This document shows, in pieces, positions 12,977 to 26,204 of a stretch of 64,000 bases of DNA. The notes beneath the pieces are model-generated. The model saw only the letters and a list, made by a program, of their open reading frames with translations. It had not been told where the DNA came from and ran no database searches. Origin of the DNA: Cololabis saira. Lineage: Eukaryota > Chordata > Actinopteri > Beloniformes > Belonidae. The translations under genes were made by a program, and so were the position numbers. The stretch covers positions 28,184,125 to 28,248,124 of the forward strand of contig NC_084599.1 of the NCBI RefSeq assembly GCF_033807715.1. The letters run 5' to 3'. Each line of letters begins with the position of its first letter. Within the stretch, counting starts at the first letter, position 1.

Positions 12977-14888
12977 GGTGGTGTTTTCTTGCTTTGTCAT
13001 ATTCTCCAGGCAGTGTGTGTCCCCAAGAACAAGAGATTCAAGAAGCAATTAAAATACAAAAGTTGACGTGTGCTTCACATGGATAGTGTGAAATGATGAA
13101 CTAATGTTTCATGTGCTTACTTGTGGATGTTGCTTTAAACCAGCTAACCTTTTGTAATCGTGCATAGACTAGGTAATATGTAACATAGTGTGAACATGTA
13201 TGGCTACGTTCAAGGACATATTCTGCAGTGTTTGATAAGAGCAGAATATAACGTGGTGGTAGTGATGGGGGGCTTCATCTGTACAAGCGCAGAACATAAG
13301 TGTTTGCAGCAGTGACGACGCTGGAGGGAGAGAGGCATCATCCACTGTGTCTGATTGCATTTTACCACTCTTACACCATATGCACCTACTAACACAGGCT
13401 TATACAGAAGAAAAACACATAGTATATATAGATAGCGTTTACAGATGTTAAGTGGCTGACAGACAGCATAATCCATACACATACATATATCTATACAATA
13501 TAGGAAAATAAGCATAGTATTTAACGAATGGTGATGCTCTGCTGTAATCTATGTTGGTAGGTTTCATTGTGCGGCCCACTTTCATCTACTGGTTCCACTA
13601 TGCATCAAAGGATCTTACAAGCTGAAGTAAATTATAGGAAATGTTAAAAATGTAGTGTTGATATGTTGAAAGTATGTGTCCGGCCATTAATTAGTCATTG
13701 GCTCCGCCCATCATCAAGCCTCTGGGAATTCAACCAATCAGAACACACAAGTGCAGAATTAATCCTCTTGAGATACCAGAGACTAAAATGAATGTTTAAG
13801 ATGACAAGTTTAAACTTTAAAAACAGGACTATGATTGATTCTGTATATAAATTGAGAGAAGTTGATATTGCAGCCTTAACAGGTCATTTGAAATTAACAT
13901 TTGGCTTATAAGGGCCGTTTGCGTGATCGCAGACCTTCCCCTGATATCTATGTTTTCTCCAGAATCATTTGAAGGCTTGGCTGTAATTGCTCAGGAGGGT
14001 TATTTTTTGTTTCCTGGTTTGGAACGGGGCAGTTTGGTCAAGGTTGGAAAGGCAGTGATCATTAAATTAAATGAAAAATAAATTAAAGACGTGGCAAAAT
14101 TGAACTGCAAAATCAGCTTTAAGGATTCAAGTGTACCTCTTAGTTCACGCAGTAGAAGCAGCCTGATGAAGGGGCACTTCCATCTCAGCTTTATGATCAG
14201 TGACAAGTATACTTAAATTTAAGAGTTTACAGAAATTAAAGGTTTGGGAAGGGCACTACAGAAACATATGAATATAAAGTTATTGACTCAGCAATTTTGC
14301 TGATTTAGTGGTCCTCCAAATTAAAATGTATAGTAAGCCAGAAGGTCCTGTAGTTCTTCAGGGGGACATATTATGGCCTTTTTGTTACCAACAGGTGACA
14401 TAAACTCCTAAGGTCTTAATGAAATATATGTGAGACATTTTAATGAAAATACAACGGAGATACAGTACAAGCAGTCCCTTTCAAACCATTTCTTAACACT
14501 TCTGTTCATAAAAGCCAGTTTTAGCGAATTGAGTCAGACACTTGATTCCTGTCTCATCAGGAGAGTGTGACTTTTCTTTTCAATTTTTTGTTAGTGCTTC
14601 ATGTTACCCACTTCCAAAGAGAGAACAACTGCAGCCTCATATGAAGTTAGTTGGAGATAAAGATGGGGAGGCTGGATAATTTTACACTGATCCCAGTCTG
14701 ATGTCACGACACACAGCAAACACACAGCAAATCAAAGCTGCTCACTGAGTGATATATTTTTAGCCTTAAGGTGACCCACACAAAAGGTCAGGGTTGTGGT
14801 AAGTTTGGGTTTTGAGTTGGGCGACCTTTCAGGCGACAAGATAAATATGTATGCTCTCAGTTTCACAAAAATTGATTTCACATTAAGC
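12977..14888. other. Spacer with no supported gene
   Basis: No coding signature or clear repeat structure. Short ORFs only. Confidence 0.4.
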
Positions 14889-15351
14889 CTATAGGCCAGG
14901 GGTGGGCAATCCTGGTCCTCGAGGGCCAGTGTCCTACTACAGGTTTTAGATGTTTCCTGCTTCATTGCAGCATGATACAAGTGTCGTTAACAGACCCTGA
15001 ATTCCAATCTCCGCCCTAAACCCTCAAGCCCTGAACCCTCACAGACTTAAGTGATCAAGTGTGAGAGAGTGTGAGGGCTCCAAATGGTAGAAATAAGAAT
15101 GGGACAGCACTTAGCAGAAACCGGAAACACGTCAGATCAAAATGTTAGGTACCGGTATTATAAGTTTGGGAATGATCATCCTACGGATGTTTGAAAACAA
15201 AGTGGTAGCCTATATAAAGGAGCATAAAATTCAACAAAGAACACAATTTAAATATGCGCACAGTACAATATGTATTTCCTTGTTAATGTAGTTTCTTTCT
15301 TTCAATCTATCCATACCAGCACATCCAGTATGCCAGGCTCAATCTCAGAGT

Positions 15352-15524
15352 AATTTCATTTTTGTAAGAGCGTGTAAACTGATGGTATCCTGAGTTAAAT
15401 ATTCCAGCTGTGTTATGACCAACTAATATTACTTTCCATTTTGAGCATGATGTAATTTCATTTTTGTAAGAGAGCATATACTGTAAATTGATGGTAACCT
15501 GAGCTAAATATTTCAGTTATATTA
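15352..15524. repeat. Diverged direct duplication
   Basis: A segment of about 75 bp starting GTAATTTCATTTTTGTAAGAG at about 15352 recurs at about 15448, separated by about 22 bp. The copies differ at many positions and by small indels, so the duplication is old. Confidence 0.75.
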
Positions 15525-15833
15525 TCACCATTTACTGCAACGTTTTTGTTCAACTTGCTGAAATTGTTTAAATTTTGTGGTCATAAATAAATGAATAACC
15601 AAATTACTGCCTGACTTGTTTGTGTTGGATCTAAAACTATCTTGCTAGTATTTACATGTATGCATTTCTGTTAACATAGGGAATCTTAATTCAAACACTG
15701 TACTCAGATTAAAGAAAAGCAAGTCTTGTTTATTCAACACCAGGTCAACTGAGGATTTGTCTAATACAATGAAAACAAAAGAAATTGAAACTCAAATTAC
15801 GAATAAAAAAATGATGAAGAAAACTACATTTTG

Positions 15834-15970
15834 TCCACCATCTTCCCAAAAATGTCAATTAACTTAGATAACTGGTCAAATTGCTTCTTTTCCCTCTCCT
15901 CCTCCTTTTCATCCAGCTCCCTCAGCCTCTTTTCTTGTCTTTAGTCTTGAAGAAAGTCCAAAACTTCATT
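15834..15970 (-). pseudogene. C-terminal exon remnant of a transposon-encoded protein
   Basis: Minus-strand translation gives a highly charged helix (RLRELDEKEEEREKKQFDQL) followed by a hydrophobic-basic end and a stop codon at about 15834. One in-frame TAA interrupts it just before the charged helix. This style of C-terminus, an acidic/basic coiled coil ending a Myb/SANT-like or similar accessory protein, occurs in DNA-transposon accessory genes. That link is an inference. The frame is broken and short, so it is a relic within the nested element at 14995-16399. No DNA-binding domain or transposase was found nearby. Confidence 0.5.
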
Positions 15971-16531
15971 TGTCCTTTTTTTGGTTTTCTTCCCTCCGTT
16001 TGTGGGTCGCTCCCTGTTTGTAAAGGAAATAATAGGGCCGTTGAAAAATCATCACGGGACGACAGTTTCTGAATTTAAATCACCAGTGGGCTATGTATTC
16101 ATACTTACAGGTGAACTTCTTTCGTCTCGCAGTCGCACATTAATTATTTTCCTCCGCCCCCTGTTTTGTTTTCCTTCTCCCTGGTAACCTCCTTTTATGT
16201 CACAACGCAATGAACTGTGGGTAATTCCCTTTCCAAAAGTCTGCGGAGATGCAGACTTAGGGTAAGTGAGCAGTAAGGGCTCAAACTGTCTGCTGGGAGC
16301 CCTCGCGCACTTAACGACTTTAGGAATGGGACAGCCCTAAACCCTTACGCAAGTCGCGGGAGCGCGCAAGTCTGTGACGGGGCACATTGGAATTCAGGGA
16401 GAGTTGTGCAGACCTTGATGACAAGCTGATGATGATGATGATTAATTAGAATCAGGTGTGTTAAAGTAGGGTAACATCTAAAACATGCAGGACACCAGCC
16501 CTCAAGGACCAGGATTGCCCACCCCATAGGC

Positions 16532-17289
16532 TTATGGAAGACAGCCTGACATGGTCATACAGTATGACAATAATAAAAACTAGTAGGACCTGTTTCATCA
16601 GTGACCCCTGTGGATAACCATGTTTCTGCTTTGATTACAGATCACTGGAAATGAAGGACTTGTTGGGGAGACATCTGACACTCAGGTGGCCTAAAGTGTT
16701 TGGCATAACTACAGAAGAAAAAAATGTGGGTGTATAGCGAATACAAATCAACTTATTATCATTTTGATTTTAATATTGTATGGACTGAAGCCTGGTTAGT
16801 AGTCTGAGTGCCAGCGCTTCGTTGGGGGGAAGCTGAAAGCATTGGAGCATTTGACCACTGGTCCACTTTTTGCAATAGTGGTGGCTTTTCCATTATATAC
16901 ATATAAATATACACATAAATCAAAGCTTAATAAATAAATAAACAAACAGACATTTAATCTGAAAATGCTTGTCTAATTATTAAAGGGAATTAATAACACC
17001 TCCATATGGGGCAGACAAAAGTAGGGCCAGCCTGCGACCAGTTGTGACATCGGGAAAGAAAAAGTCGTAAAGTTCAGAGAAGCCCTGTACTTCACAAGCA
17101 GCAAATCTTAAACAAAATAAACACAAATTTGTATGTCAGAAGTAAGAATTAGTATATCAGAATGTTATGCTATACAAGTATAGCAGGTGAAGAATCAATA
17201 ACGCTTGAATTAAAGGTTCCAATATCAACTCACACACCAAATTGTAATGAAAAAAAAACCAAATAAACCGGTCATGCATATTCTTTCTT
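16532..17289. other. Spacer with no supported gene
   Basis: No gene supported. A 45-bp open segment at 16641-16685 is flanked by splice-like TTGATTACAG and CAGGTGG but is too short to call. Confidence 0.35.
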
Positions 17290-17295
17290 TTTATT
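17290..17295 (-). promoter_or_regulatory. Polyadenylation signal of the coiled-coil ORF
   Basis: TTTATT on the plus strand reads AATAAA on the minus strand, about 115 bp past the stop codon. Position supports it; function is inferred. Confidence 0.4.
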
Positions 17296-17407
17296 TAGGA
17301 GAAACTTGAGTTCCAAGAGAAAACCCAAAAAGAACAATCATCCATCCATCTATCCATCCATACTTCAATTAATTTGACTATGGATGACCTTTCCGTTGGT
17401 GACAGTC

Positions 17408-18130
17408 TTACTTGGTTTCAGCTACTTTACCTTTCAACTTCAGCTTTGACATGTTGTTGGTAGGTGGCTGGCTGTTGTGTATCTTTAAGTTAGCGGTATC
17501 TGTCTCTGTGAGGTACTCTTCTTCTCCTTCACTGCCGTTGTCAGACAAAACCTTAGAAGATGTATTCTTCAAGACTTCCCTCAAATCCTGATTTTTCATT
17601 CTTTCTTTGAAGTACAGCTTTTTAATGTGATTCATCTTGTCAGCGAGTACCTTGTTTTCATTTTTTTGTTCTTCATATAATTGTTGGTACATGTTTCCCT
17701 CAGCGGTTAAGGCCTGAATCTTTTCATTCAGTTTTCTGTTCGTCCACTTGCACTTAGTCAACTCTAGAGAAGCATGGTGTAATTGTTCTTGGGTTGTGAT
17801 CGGCTCCTTCTCAGCTCTTTCTTCCTCCCGAAGATGTTTTTCTTTGACTTTGTTTTGAAGCACTGGGCCACGATCTCTCACCACTTTTGGTGGGTCATAC
17901 TTTGGTATAATTGGTTGTTGTTGTTTTTTGGTTTTGAAAGATGGTTGTTTCATCGCAACAGAAGTTGTTTTCTGTTGAAGAATGGCTTCACGCTTTTGTT
18001 TATGTTCCGCTTTGTGTTTTTCTGCAGCTTGTTCAGAGTCTTCAAAAGTTTTTACGTCCAGTTTGTCATTTTTTAATATGTCTGAGGCTTTGTCTTCAAA
18101 AACATTTTCCATTCTTGTTTCTTTGTTCAT
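17408..18130 (-). CDS. Unidentified intronless coiled-coil protein, 240 aa
   Basis: A single uninterrupted minus-strand frame starts at ATG 18130-18128 in a good context (AAAA before the ATG) and has an AATAAA signal on the minus strand at 17295-17290, about 115 bp after the stop. The protein is Lys/Glu/Gln-rich. A basic, disordered N-terminal half (residues 1-105) precedes a predicted coiled coil (about 106-195, with heptad-like runs such as QLYEEQKNENKVLADKMNHI). It ends in an acidic patch (GSEGEEEYLTETD) and a short basic tail. There is no signal peptide, membrane segment or zinc finger. I do not recognise the family. It could be a processed retrogene, a single-exon host gene, or an ORF1-type transposon protein. 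It is by far the cleanest non-repeat ORF in the window. Confidence 0.5.
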   Translation of the reverse strand: MNKETRMENVFEDKASDILKNDKLDVKTFEDSEQAAEKHKAEHKQKREAILQQKTTSVAMKQPSFKTKKQQQPIIPKYDPPKVVRDRGPVLQNKVKEKHLREEERAEKEPITTQEQLHHASLELTKCKWTNRKLNEKIQALTAEGNMYQQLYEEQKNENKVLADKMNHIKKLYFKERMKNQDLREVLKNTSSKVLSDNGSEGEEEYLTETDTANLKIHNSQPPTNNMSKLKLKGKVAETK

Positions 18131-18239
18131 TTTTAATGCCTAAGAAATTAGTCTCAGCAGTTTTTAACTTGCTGCTTGCCCTGCTACTACAAGAAGAAAA
18201 TTATAAGAATTCCCCTGTATCAGTTCCTTTATGTACAGT

Positions 18240-18296
18240 AGTCTCTATGACATCATACTCTTTGATGTCATCAAAGAATATGATGTCATAGAGACT
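18240..18296. repeat. 57-bp near-perfect palindrome
   Basis: Two 28-bp arms (starting AGTCTCTATGACATCAT) flank a single central T, with one mismatch between the arms. It lies about 110 bp upstream of the coiled-coil ORF start and contains two TGACATCA/TGATGTCA CRE-like motifs, one per arm. Confidence 0.9.
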
Positions 18297-18689
18297 TTGA
18301 TGCCCATTTGGAATGGTTGACCAGTCATAGACGAGCCCTCCCACTTAATCCATTCCAGATGGGCGGGGTTACATTAATGCAGTTCATTCTATAGATGAAA
18401 ATGAATTTAAAATAAGATGGATTTTAAATAATGAGTTGCTGACAACTTTCATATTTTGCAACTTTGTTTTTGATGACTATGGAAAATCTGAAGACATTAG
18501 AAAAGGGCCTGTACTTTAATTACTCTAGTCTGACACATGGGAAAAAGCTTGAGTGTCCATGTGGTGTGTTGATGTTGTTGGTAATTGATACCTATATTTT
18601 AAATATAACATTTTGTATTTGGTCAGGGGGCTACGTTGGGTAGTTTAACATTATTTGGAAAGCAGATAAACTTGTAAATGGAGTGGCTT
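18297..18689. other. Spacer with no supported gene
   Basis: No coding or repeat signal recognised. Confidence 0.4.
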
Positions 18690-18840
18690 AGTGGTTGGCA
18701 CTGTTACTTCACAGACAGAAGGTTCTTGGTTCCACTCCGGAGCCCAGCAGGAGTCTTTAACTGTGAAGTTTGCATGTTCCCCTCTAACTTGTGTGGGTTT
18801 TCCCCAGGCAGTCTCCTACAGTCCAAATACATGTATGTTA
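18690..18840 (+). repeat. Left half of a split fish interspersed repeat
   Basis: The sequence with GTGGCTTAGTGGTTGGCACTG, GAAGTTTGCATGTTCCC and CAGTCTCCTACAGTCC matches the front of a very abundant fish repeat with this phrase order. The continuation (ATTGCC, GCGATGGA, GCTGAGATA) resumes at 19677 in the same orientation, so one copy was split by the element at 18841-19670. Confidence 0.65.
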
Positions 18841-19670
<830 letters not shown>

Positions 19671-19676
19671 GTACGT

Positions 19677-19860
19677 TGGGTTGATTGATGATTCAAAATT
19701 GCCTCTAGATGTGAGTGTGCTTGGTTGTTTTGTCTATATATGTGGACCTGCGATGGAGTGTTGACCTGGGAAAGGAGCACACCGCCTGTAATGAGCTGAG
19801 ATAAGTTCAAGCACACTCCCATGACCCTGTATAACCACCAAGTTAAGATGTCCAACTTTA
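19677..19860 (+). repeat. Right half of the split fish interspersed repeat
   Basis: GGGTTGATTGATGATTC, AAAATTGCC, GACCTGCGATGGAGTG and GAGCTGAGATAAG continue the repeat that starts at 18690 in the same orientation. Confidence 0.6.
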
Positions 19861-22507
19861 CGGTAGAAGTGAGTATACTTAAAGCCTGGAACAAAAACCG
19901 CGTAGCTCTCCAAAGCTAGATATCACATCTGACTACGAGGGGTACATTTTGTATGTACTTCAGCACATAAAATTACACAAGGCCACAAATTTATAAACGT
20001 GGCTTTTTTTAGCTGGATTTTTTTATTTATTGTGCTGTTAACAGCTAGACTTTTAACACTTTTAAGTACCTAAAGGAGTAGGCTATAGCATTTCCATTGA
20101 GTATAACATCTGAGCTGTGAATTCAATAATTAGATGGTATAAATGACACAAAACTGTCAAGGAAAGGCTTAAAAATAATGACAGAGTAGTAGAGAAATGC
20201 CATTTCTAAAAAAAAAAATGTTGCTGGCTGTCTTCTTTCAAGTGCTAAGTGTCATTTTGAAGAAAAAATATTCACAGGAGATATTTTCAGTTTGAGTGAA
20301 AAATACCAGATTCAAAGATATTACAATATCACATTCTTAAACCTTACATGTAGCATGGTAGTGGCAGTATGATTTTTAACATGTTTGCTGCAGGAGGGCC
20401 AGGAGAATCTGGGAGCATGCCTGATAAAGCTACTTTTAATTCACGCTCAGTGTTCAGCTTAGATGGGTTCTTTTATTTTTATTTTTAAAGCCAAGGAGGT
20501 ACAAAGTTGGGAAGAGAAGCCAAAATATCATCAGTGGATGGTTTGTTTTGTGTAACCCAAAAATAATTTGGGGCTCCAATATACAGTATGTGTTTTAATA
20601 TTAGCTCAGTCCACAACATTTTTCTGACCTTAAGAAGGAAAATAAAAGCTAAGCTCTTTAGTTTGAGAATCATTATTTTCAGTGACATATTCATTTTTAT
20701 CATTGCGCTTAAGGTACATATTAAGCTCCACAGTTTCTACATTTTATGACTGATTTTAGACATACATGGTATTACATAAAGCCATAAATAACTCAACCTA
20801 GTTGAGTTTCCCATCATTCCATCCATTGAAATATCCACTGAAGAAACTCTCCATATGCCGTGGATGGTGTGCGTCTCCTCTGTTTCTGTCACAGATGCTA
20901 TTTCTCTTTTCAGAGTTGATCACTGTGGGCAGAATATTCATAACAAATCTGAATCACAATCACCACAACCTGCATGATGATGTCAGCCAATGCCAGAGGA
21001 TGACTGTTTTTTTTTTTTTTTGTCAGGGTACCACTGTACTCTGTGTTCCTTCAGCACAGAACCTAATTTTGAGCAGTCAAATCCCACTCATTTAAATCTC
21101 ATCATGCGCAGAGCCTCAGTTGTGTTATGGCTGTGTTTTGCTCCCTCTTCTCTTTCCATCTGTCTGTGTCTACCACAACCAATCAATACAAACAGTTACG
21201 GCTGATATGAAATGGATGCTACTTAGAGAAACAGTGAATATACACCGATATGTTTATCAGTCCTTGCTGCACCAAAACCATTTAAATCTTGGAGCTCGTA
21301 CAATACATTTACAATGCATTATCCTTCATTTCTTCCAAAATATTGCATTTTTCTAGGGTGCAGTGTTCCCCTGAACAGCAGTCTATACTGTCCTGTCAAA
21401 CAGCTGAAACTGGTTGATTTCTATAAGCTTACAGGGGCAGAAAAGGGGGGAAGCAGATGCTTGTGCAGTCCTCCAGGACTCCTTGTGAAAAGTAATAAAG
21501 ATGCCATCTGACAGTTCCTTCTGTCAAATCACCACTCTGAACACAGCTTCTTAGTTCTGGTCCTCCAGAGTTTCGTTGTGTCTGAATATACCTAAAAAGA
21601 GCACATTCTCCTCAGAGGGCCTTCAAGTGACACTATAGGGCATGAGAGGCAGTTTTCTTTGAAACCTTTTGGCATTTCTTCTTGCTAAACTTTTCAAAAT
21701 ATATGACACCTGCGTGCAGCTCACATGGCCATGATTTAAATCAAATCAGTGCGAAAGAAAAAATGATAGAGCCGTCTATAAACAACAGGAAACCTCTAAA
21801 GTCGCTGCATTAAGAACACGTCTCTGGGTGTGTTACATCTACGGCACATTGAAGAATCCTCCAGGGTTGCACGTTAATGAGGTGGTGAAGTAGAGGAAGA
21901 TGAGGAGAGAGAAGTGGGTGTGAAGATAAAAAAAAAATCCCACCAGGTTTTTTCTTCTCATCGTGTCACTACATCCAATAAATGAGCTGGCGCAAGGCTG
22001 GATACTGACCTCTAAAGGTAATCTCAGCTACGGACTCTCTGGAAGGCTCATCTTTTGTCCTTCTTTCATCTGCGACATCCATCTAGCAAATAATAAAAAT
22101 GATTGGCAAATATGGCTTATTGATTGTGTACAGGTACCTCAGTAGGAGTTTGCTGGGGGTTTTTGCTTGTTTGTTTTTAATCTTTAAACATAATTCAATT
22201 TTCTGGTCTGGTTTTTTTTTTTTTTTTAGTTTAATCAACCATCTTCAGAAAGTCTGTATTATTTCAGTAACTCTGCGGTATTCACTGCACTGCAGGGTTC
22301 ATGGAGCCTCTTGCAGAATGTTTTATTTTACTTTAGGGAATAGTAAGCATTCATCAAGTATTTATATAACAAAAACCTTTGTATATTTATAAGTAGTAAT
22401 CAACTTGTGCAAAGGTTGTATGATCTTAAAATATACTGTAGATATAGACTGATTGGACAGAGAAAATCACTGCAAACTCAATCAATCACTGTAACCTAAA
22501 TTGACTT
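19861..22507. other. Spacer with no supported gene
   Basis: No coding signature. A T-rich run lies at about 21006-21020. Several short ORFs have no family features. Confidence 0.4.
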
Positions 22508-22511
22508 TTAA

Positions 22512-22610
22512 CCCTTGCAAGGCGCTAAGGGTTAGCAAGCCCTCCAAGGAACTGACGGCCTTCGCTCTAGCTTGGGTCATTTTGACCCGAGCCTTAGCGC
22601 CTTGCAAGGG
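22512..22610. mobile_element. piggyBac-type MITE, 99 bp
   Basis: Inverted ends CCCTTGCAAGGCGCTAAG and its complement are flanked on both sides by TTAA (22508-22511 and 22611-22614). CCCT-starting ends with TTAA targets are the piggyBac pattern. A GGTCATTTTGACC core palindrome lies inside. Confidence 0.85.
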
Positions 22611-22614
22611 TTAA

Positions 22615-25600
22615 AAACACAAACTTTAATACCATTAGTGCTTTCTTTGAATGGGGCTTAGAAGAATAATGTATTATTAAGATAAATATAAGTAATGTTG
22701 ATGGGAGTTATTGACTTGTAGGTGGGAATAAATCAAGCCTGGTTTGGCTTGCAGGACAGATCCTCATTGTTGTTGCTCTTCATCAAGCTGCTTTTAGCAC
22801 TGTTTTTGCCAAGAATTTTAATGGTGGTTGGTTTGATAATAAAACCTTTTTTTTTGGTCTCCATTTTATGTTTTAGCCCATTGGGCTGGGTCGTAACATC
22901 ATGTATTTTCAGTTCATACAATTTATCTCATTAGCAACCTCTGGGTTGGCATAAGAAAAGTAATTTTCTGAGCTGCTGTTGTTCCTGAATAATAATGACG
23001 AAACAAAATTGCATATTGTTACAGCTGAGCAAAGTCAATAGAGCACTGGTTAGTGCTCATTTAGCGTTGCATGCAAATGCCCTTTACTATACTGAGATAC
23101 TTTAAGTGGTCAACAAGATGAGGAAACATAATACAAAAACCCCTTTACAATTTATCAGTGGTTTAATAATGTGCTGACAGGTCCTGTCAGCTGCAGCTCA
23201 CTTTGAAACAGCATGATCTGATTGCAGGGTGAACTCCACAAGTGGATTGAAGCTGAATGACAAAGGGATGGTGCTCGAATCACTCTCACTTATAGCACCA
23301 TCACATTCAAAGGTCATGAAGCAAAGGAATATAATGCCAAGTATTTGGCCGTGGTTGTCAGATTGATGGCTTCTCCTCACGGCATAGATTATTTTATTAT
23401 AGTTAACTCAAAAAAATTATACATTTTCCAAAACAGCTCAACTACCTCTTGGTTACAACCGTGATTCCACTTCTTGATCGAAGGATATCGCATTTTAATG
23501 CACCTTTTTTGTAGTTTTGGAGTTTTTATTTTATTTTTTTTACCAGGGAGACATCATGGCTCACTGGTCAGCTGTGGAGCTTCCCACATTTATCTGATTT
23601 GAATGAAGGAGACAATATACACCAACAAAGGATGTGATGTTATAAATAGGTCACTATCATAAAGGCCACTGAAGCGAAGGGAACAGTACTGCATGTATGA
23701 GTTCTATAAGTGTACAGTCTTGTTGACATGCTCAGTCACTGCTATGATGGGATATTTTATTCACTAACAGGCAAAAAGGCCTTTCTGCGTTTAAAGCATT
23801 ATCTCCTAAATACAAAGCACCACAGGCAATAGCATTGGGGCAGGGTTTAGGCTTTTGGTTTTATTGTATACTAGGTTTTACAAGTCTGTATGGTCAGTCT
23901 GAAATAATGATTTTTCATGGCCATTGTGTGTGGATTGAGCATCAGTTCATTTACACTTGTGTGTTCAGCAGAAATGAAGCTCAGACAGTGAAAGATGGGT
24001 CAAAGATTCAACAAGTGAGAGATGGAATGGGGAAAAATCTATTATGCGGTATGTTAGTGGGAAGCAGTGAGCAGCCGCTGTTTCCTGTGCAAACATCGAT
24101 CGGGGGCGTGATTAATGAAGCTGTTGCCGGAGAGAGCGAGGGATCCATAAGTGTCCTCTTCCTCTCCCTTAATAGCCACTTGTTGATGTAGTCAGTGTTT
24201 CAAGCACTTTGCACCAGAGAAGGATGATCTTTTTGATTTCTTCTTTTTTTATTCCTTTTAGAGATTTAATGAATAACTGAAAAAAGTTTCACAAGTTCTG
24301 AAGATGACATGAAAAGGTCTGGGCACTCGTTTTGGCTGATTCATGGTTTCTCATTAAAGATGGAGAGTCAGGCAGCCCACTCCCAGTCACTGCTACAGTC
24401 ACTTATTCCTCTCAGCACAAACCCAACACAGCCTTTCAGCCTGCCAGACCACGGAAATATCTGCTGTTGATGACATTATTTAACTTTTTATTCAACTAAT
24501 TTAGATGTTTTATTTAGTGCTGTGGATATTCGATTAAAAATAAACAAACTATCAGGTAGGTGCTAATAAATACACTTTAAACACTAATGTTGAGAAGTGT
24601 GAGAAGTTGTGAAGTTCTTTGTAATTTACACATTTACACAGAAGCTCATGCTTCGTCTGTGCTGCTATTTAAAAACACTGCCTCCACATGTTGCCATGGA
24701 GAGCTGCTGTTACAACAATCAATAATTTGTTTTCCGGACCAACTGCTCTCTCTCTCAGGGCCACACAGGTTCTGGAGGCTATCCTGACCGCCAGCAGGGA
24801 AGGTAGTGTACAGCCCGAGCAGCTCTGTCGCCCACAGGGCCACAGTGGGGCGGGGGGAACAACCGCAAATCCTTACACTTATTCCCACAGTCAATTCTAC
24901 ATCACCTGAACTCTGAGGACACTGGAATACTTGGAGAAAGTTCCTGCCATGAATTTGAACCTGTTGAGCCAGGAGCGTCAAAATCGGCAAGTTTGGGAAG
25001 CTAATTGAAAACTGTCCTTGCTTAGCAACACTGATAACTGCGACTTATTCCTGCTGGTTACATCATATCCTTTTGTTGGTGTATATTGTCTCCTTTCTTA
25101 AAAAAATAGATGACAGACTTAATTTACTTCTCAAACTCTCTGATTCCACGTTACCTAGCAACAGTGGTGCTGTAGGCCATCACTGCTCCGAGGTAGTACT
25201 TCTCCAAAATATAGGTCCTTACTTTGTTTACACTTACAGGAATGTTGCATCTCATTTTATGCAGATTTACAGACAAGATAATGAAAAAAAATTAAGCGAG
25301 GCCAATTGGAAACTACAGTCCTCACCTCAGCATTTCATTATAATGTAAAAAATGCCCTATGCCCTGCCTCAGTTATCAAATGGGCAAAGAGGGAAGTGCT
25401 GGTTGGTAGTACTGAGATCAGGCTAAATTCCCTTTTATTCTTAATGGGGATGTTGAACTGTTTCTACATTCATATTAAAGGTAATGCAGTCAGTATTGTA
25501 CTCCAGTCTATCCTGAAGACACCAGTTGCTTGAAGGAACAAATGGAAGGAGCGCCATCTGGGCATGTTCTCAAAAGCCTCTCAGGCACTGCACACAGCAC

Positions 25601-26204
25601 ATGGCACTCAAACACACTGAGCGACGCGTCAAGCAACACTAGTCTGCATGAGTGACAAATACCCTCATGAGATAATATCTCAGCACAGAGTTCTTGTTCT
25701 TCTCTGCAACTATCCGAGGAAAAGCCTTAGTTGGAAGTGAGAAAACTTTTTTTTTTCAACAAACTCTTCCAACTGCCGTAACTTCATCCCTTGAGGAATG
25801 CATGCAAACTTGAAGAAGCTAAAGGATCATTGTGCATGAGTTAAAGAAGAAAAATGCATCTAAGGGAAACTGTCTAAAGCTAAAACGCAATCCAGCTCAT
25901 GCTAAAAATAGAATGCAACTTCCAACCTTCACCTCAGAAGAAGATAGAAGGAAAAAAAAGTAGTCGAGGAATCAGCTCGTTCAGTTGGATTGGACTGGAG
26001 TGTGCAGAAAAGGATGCAAAGTTTCTGTGTGAAGCATTAAGCGCAAGGATCCACCAGGATTCTGTTTCACTCTCAATAAAAAAAAAACTCTCCACCATTG
26101 TCTTCAAAAGTGGATTTTTTATGTTGCTGGGAGACTGCCATGTACTTGGACACCTGAGCACATACCGTGGAAACCGTACATGCCAACATTTCTTCTTGAT
26201 GGAA
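22615..26204. other. Spacer with no supported gene
   Basis: About 3.6 kb without a convincing gene or a repeat I can name. Confidence 0.4.

Larger units (their letters stand above)
14995..16399. mobile_element. Nested inverted-repeat DNA element, possibly Harbinger-like
   Basis: CCCTGAATTCCAAT at about 14995-15008 is exactly inverted at 16386-16399, with AGA on both outer sides as a possible 3-bp duplication. Inside the right end lies ATGGGACAGCCCT, resembling fish Harbinger-family termini, and the left end carries a diverged inverse. The interior holds a broken coding remnant (15834-15970, minus) and a dispersed duplication. Superfamily assignment is tentative. Confidence 0.5.
14897..16523. 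mobile_element. hAT-like MITE relative, split by a nested element
   Basis: The left arm (14897-14990) reads CAGGGGTGGGCAATCCTGG then GGTCCTCGAGGGCC. The right arm (16430-16523) is its inverse, including ACATGCAGGACACCAGCCC and a TTGCCCACC end. The inner parts resemble the MITE at 12758. The flanks CTATAGGC and CCATAGGC are a plausible 8-bp duplication with one mismatch. The middle is occupied by a second inverted-repeat element. Confidence 0.7.

Noticed and set aside
16641..16685. 45-bp open segment between splice-like sites, a possible micro-exon
   Set aside because: Too short and without a neighbouring exon in the window.
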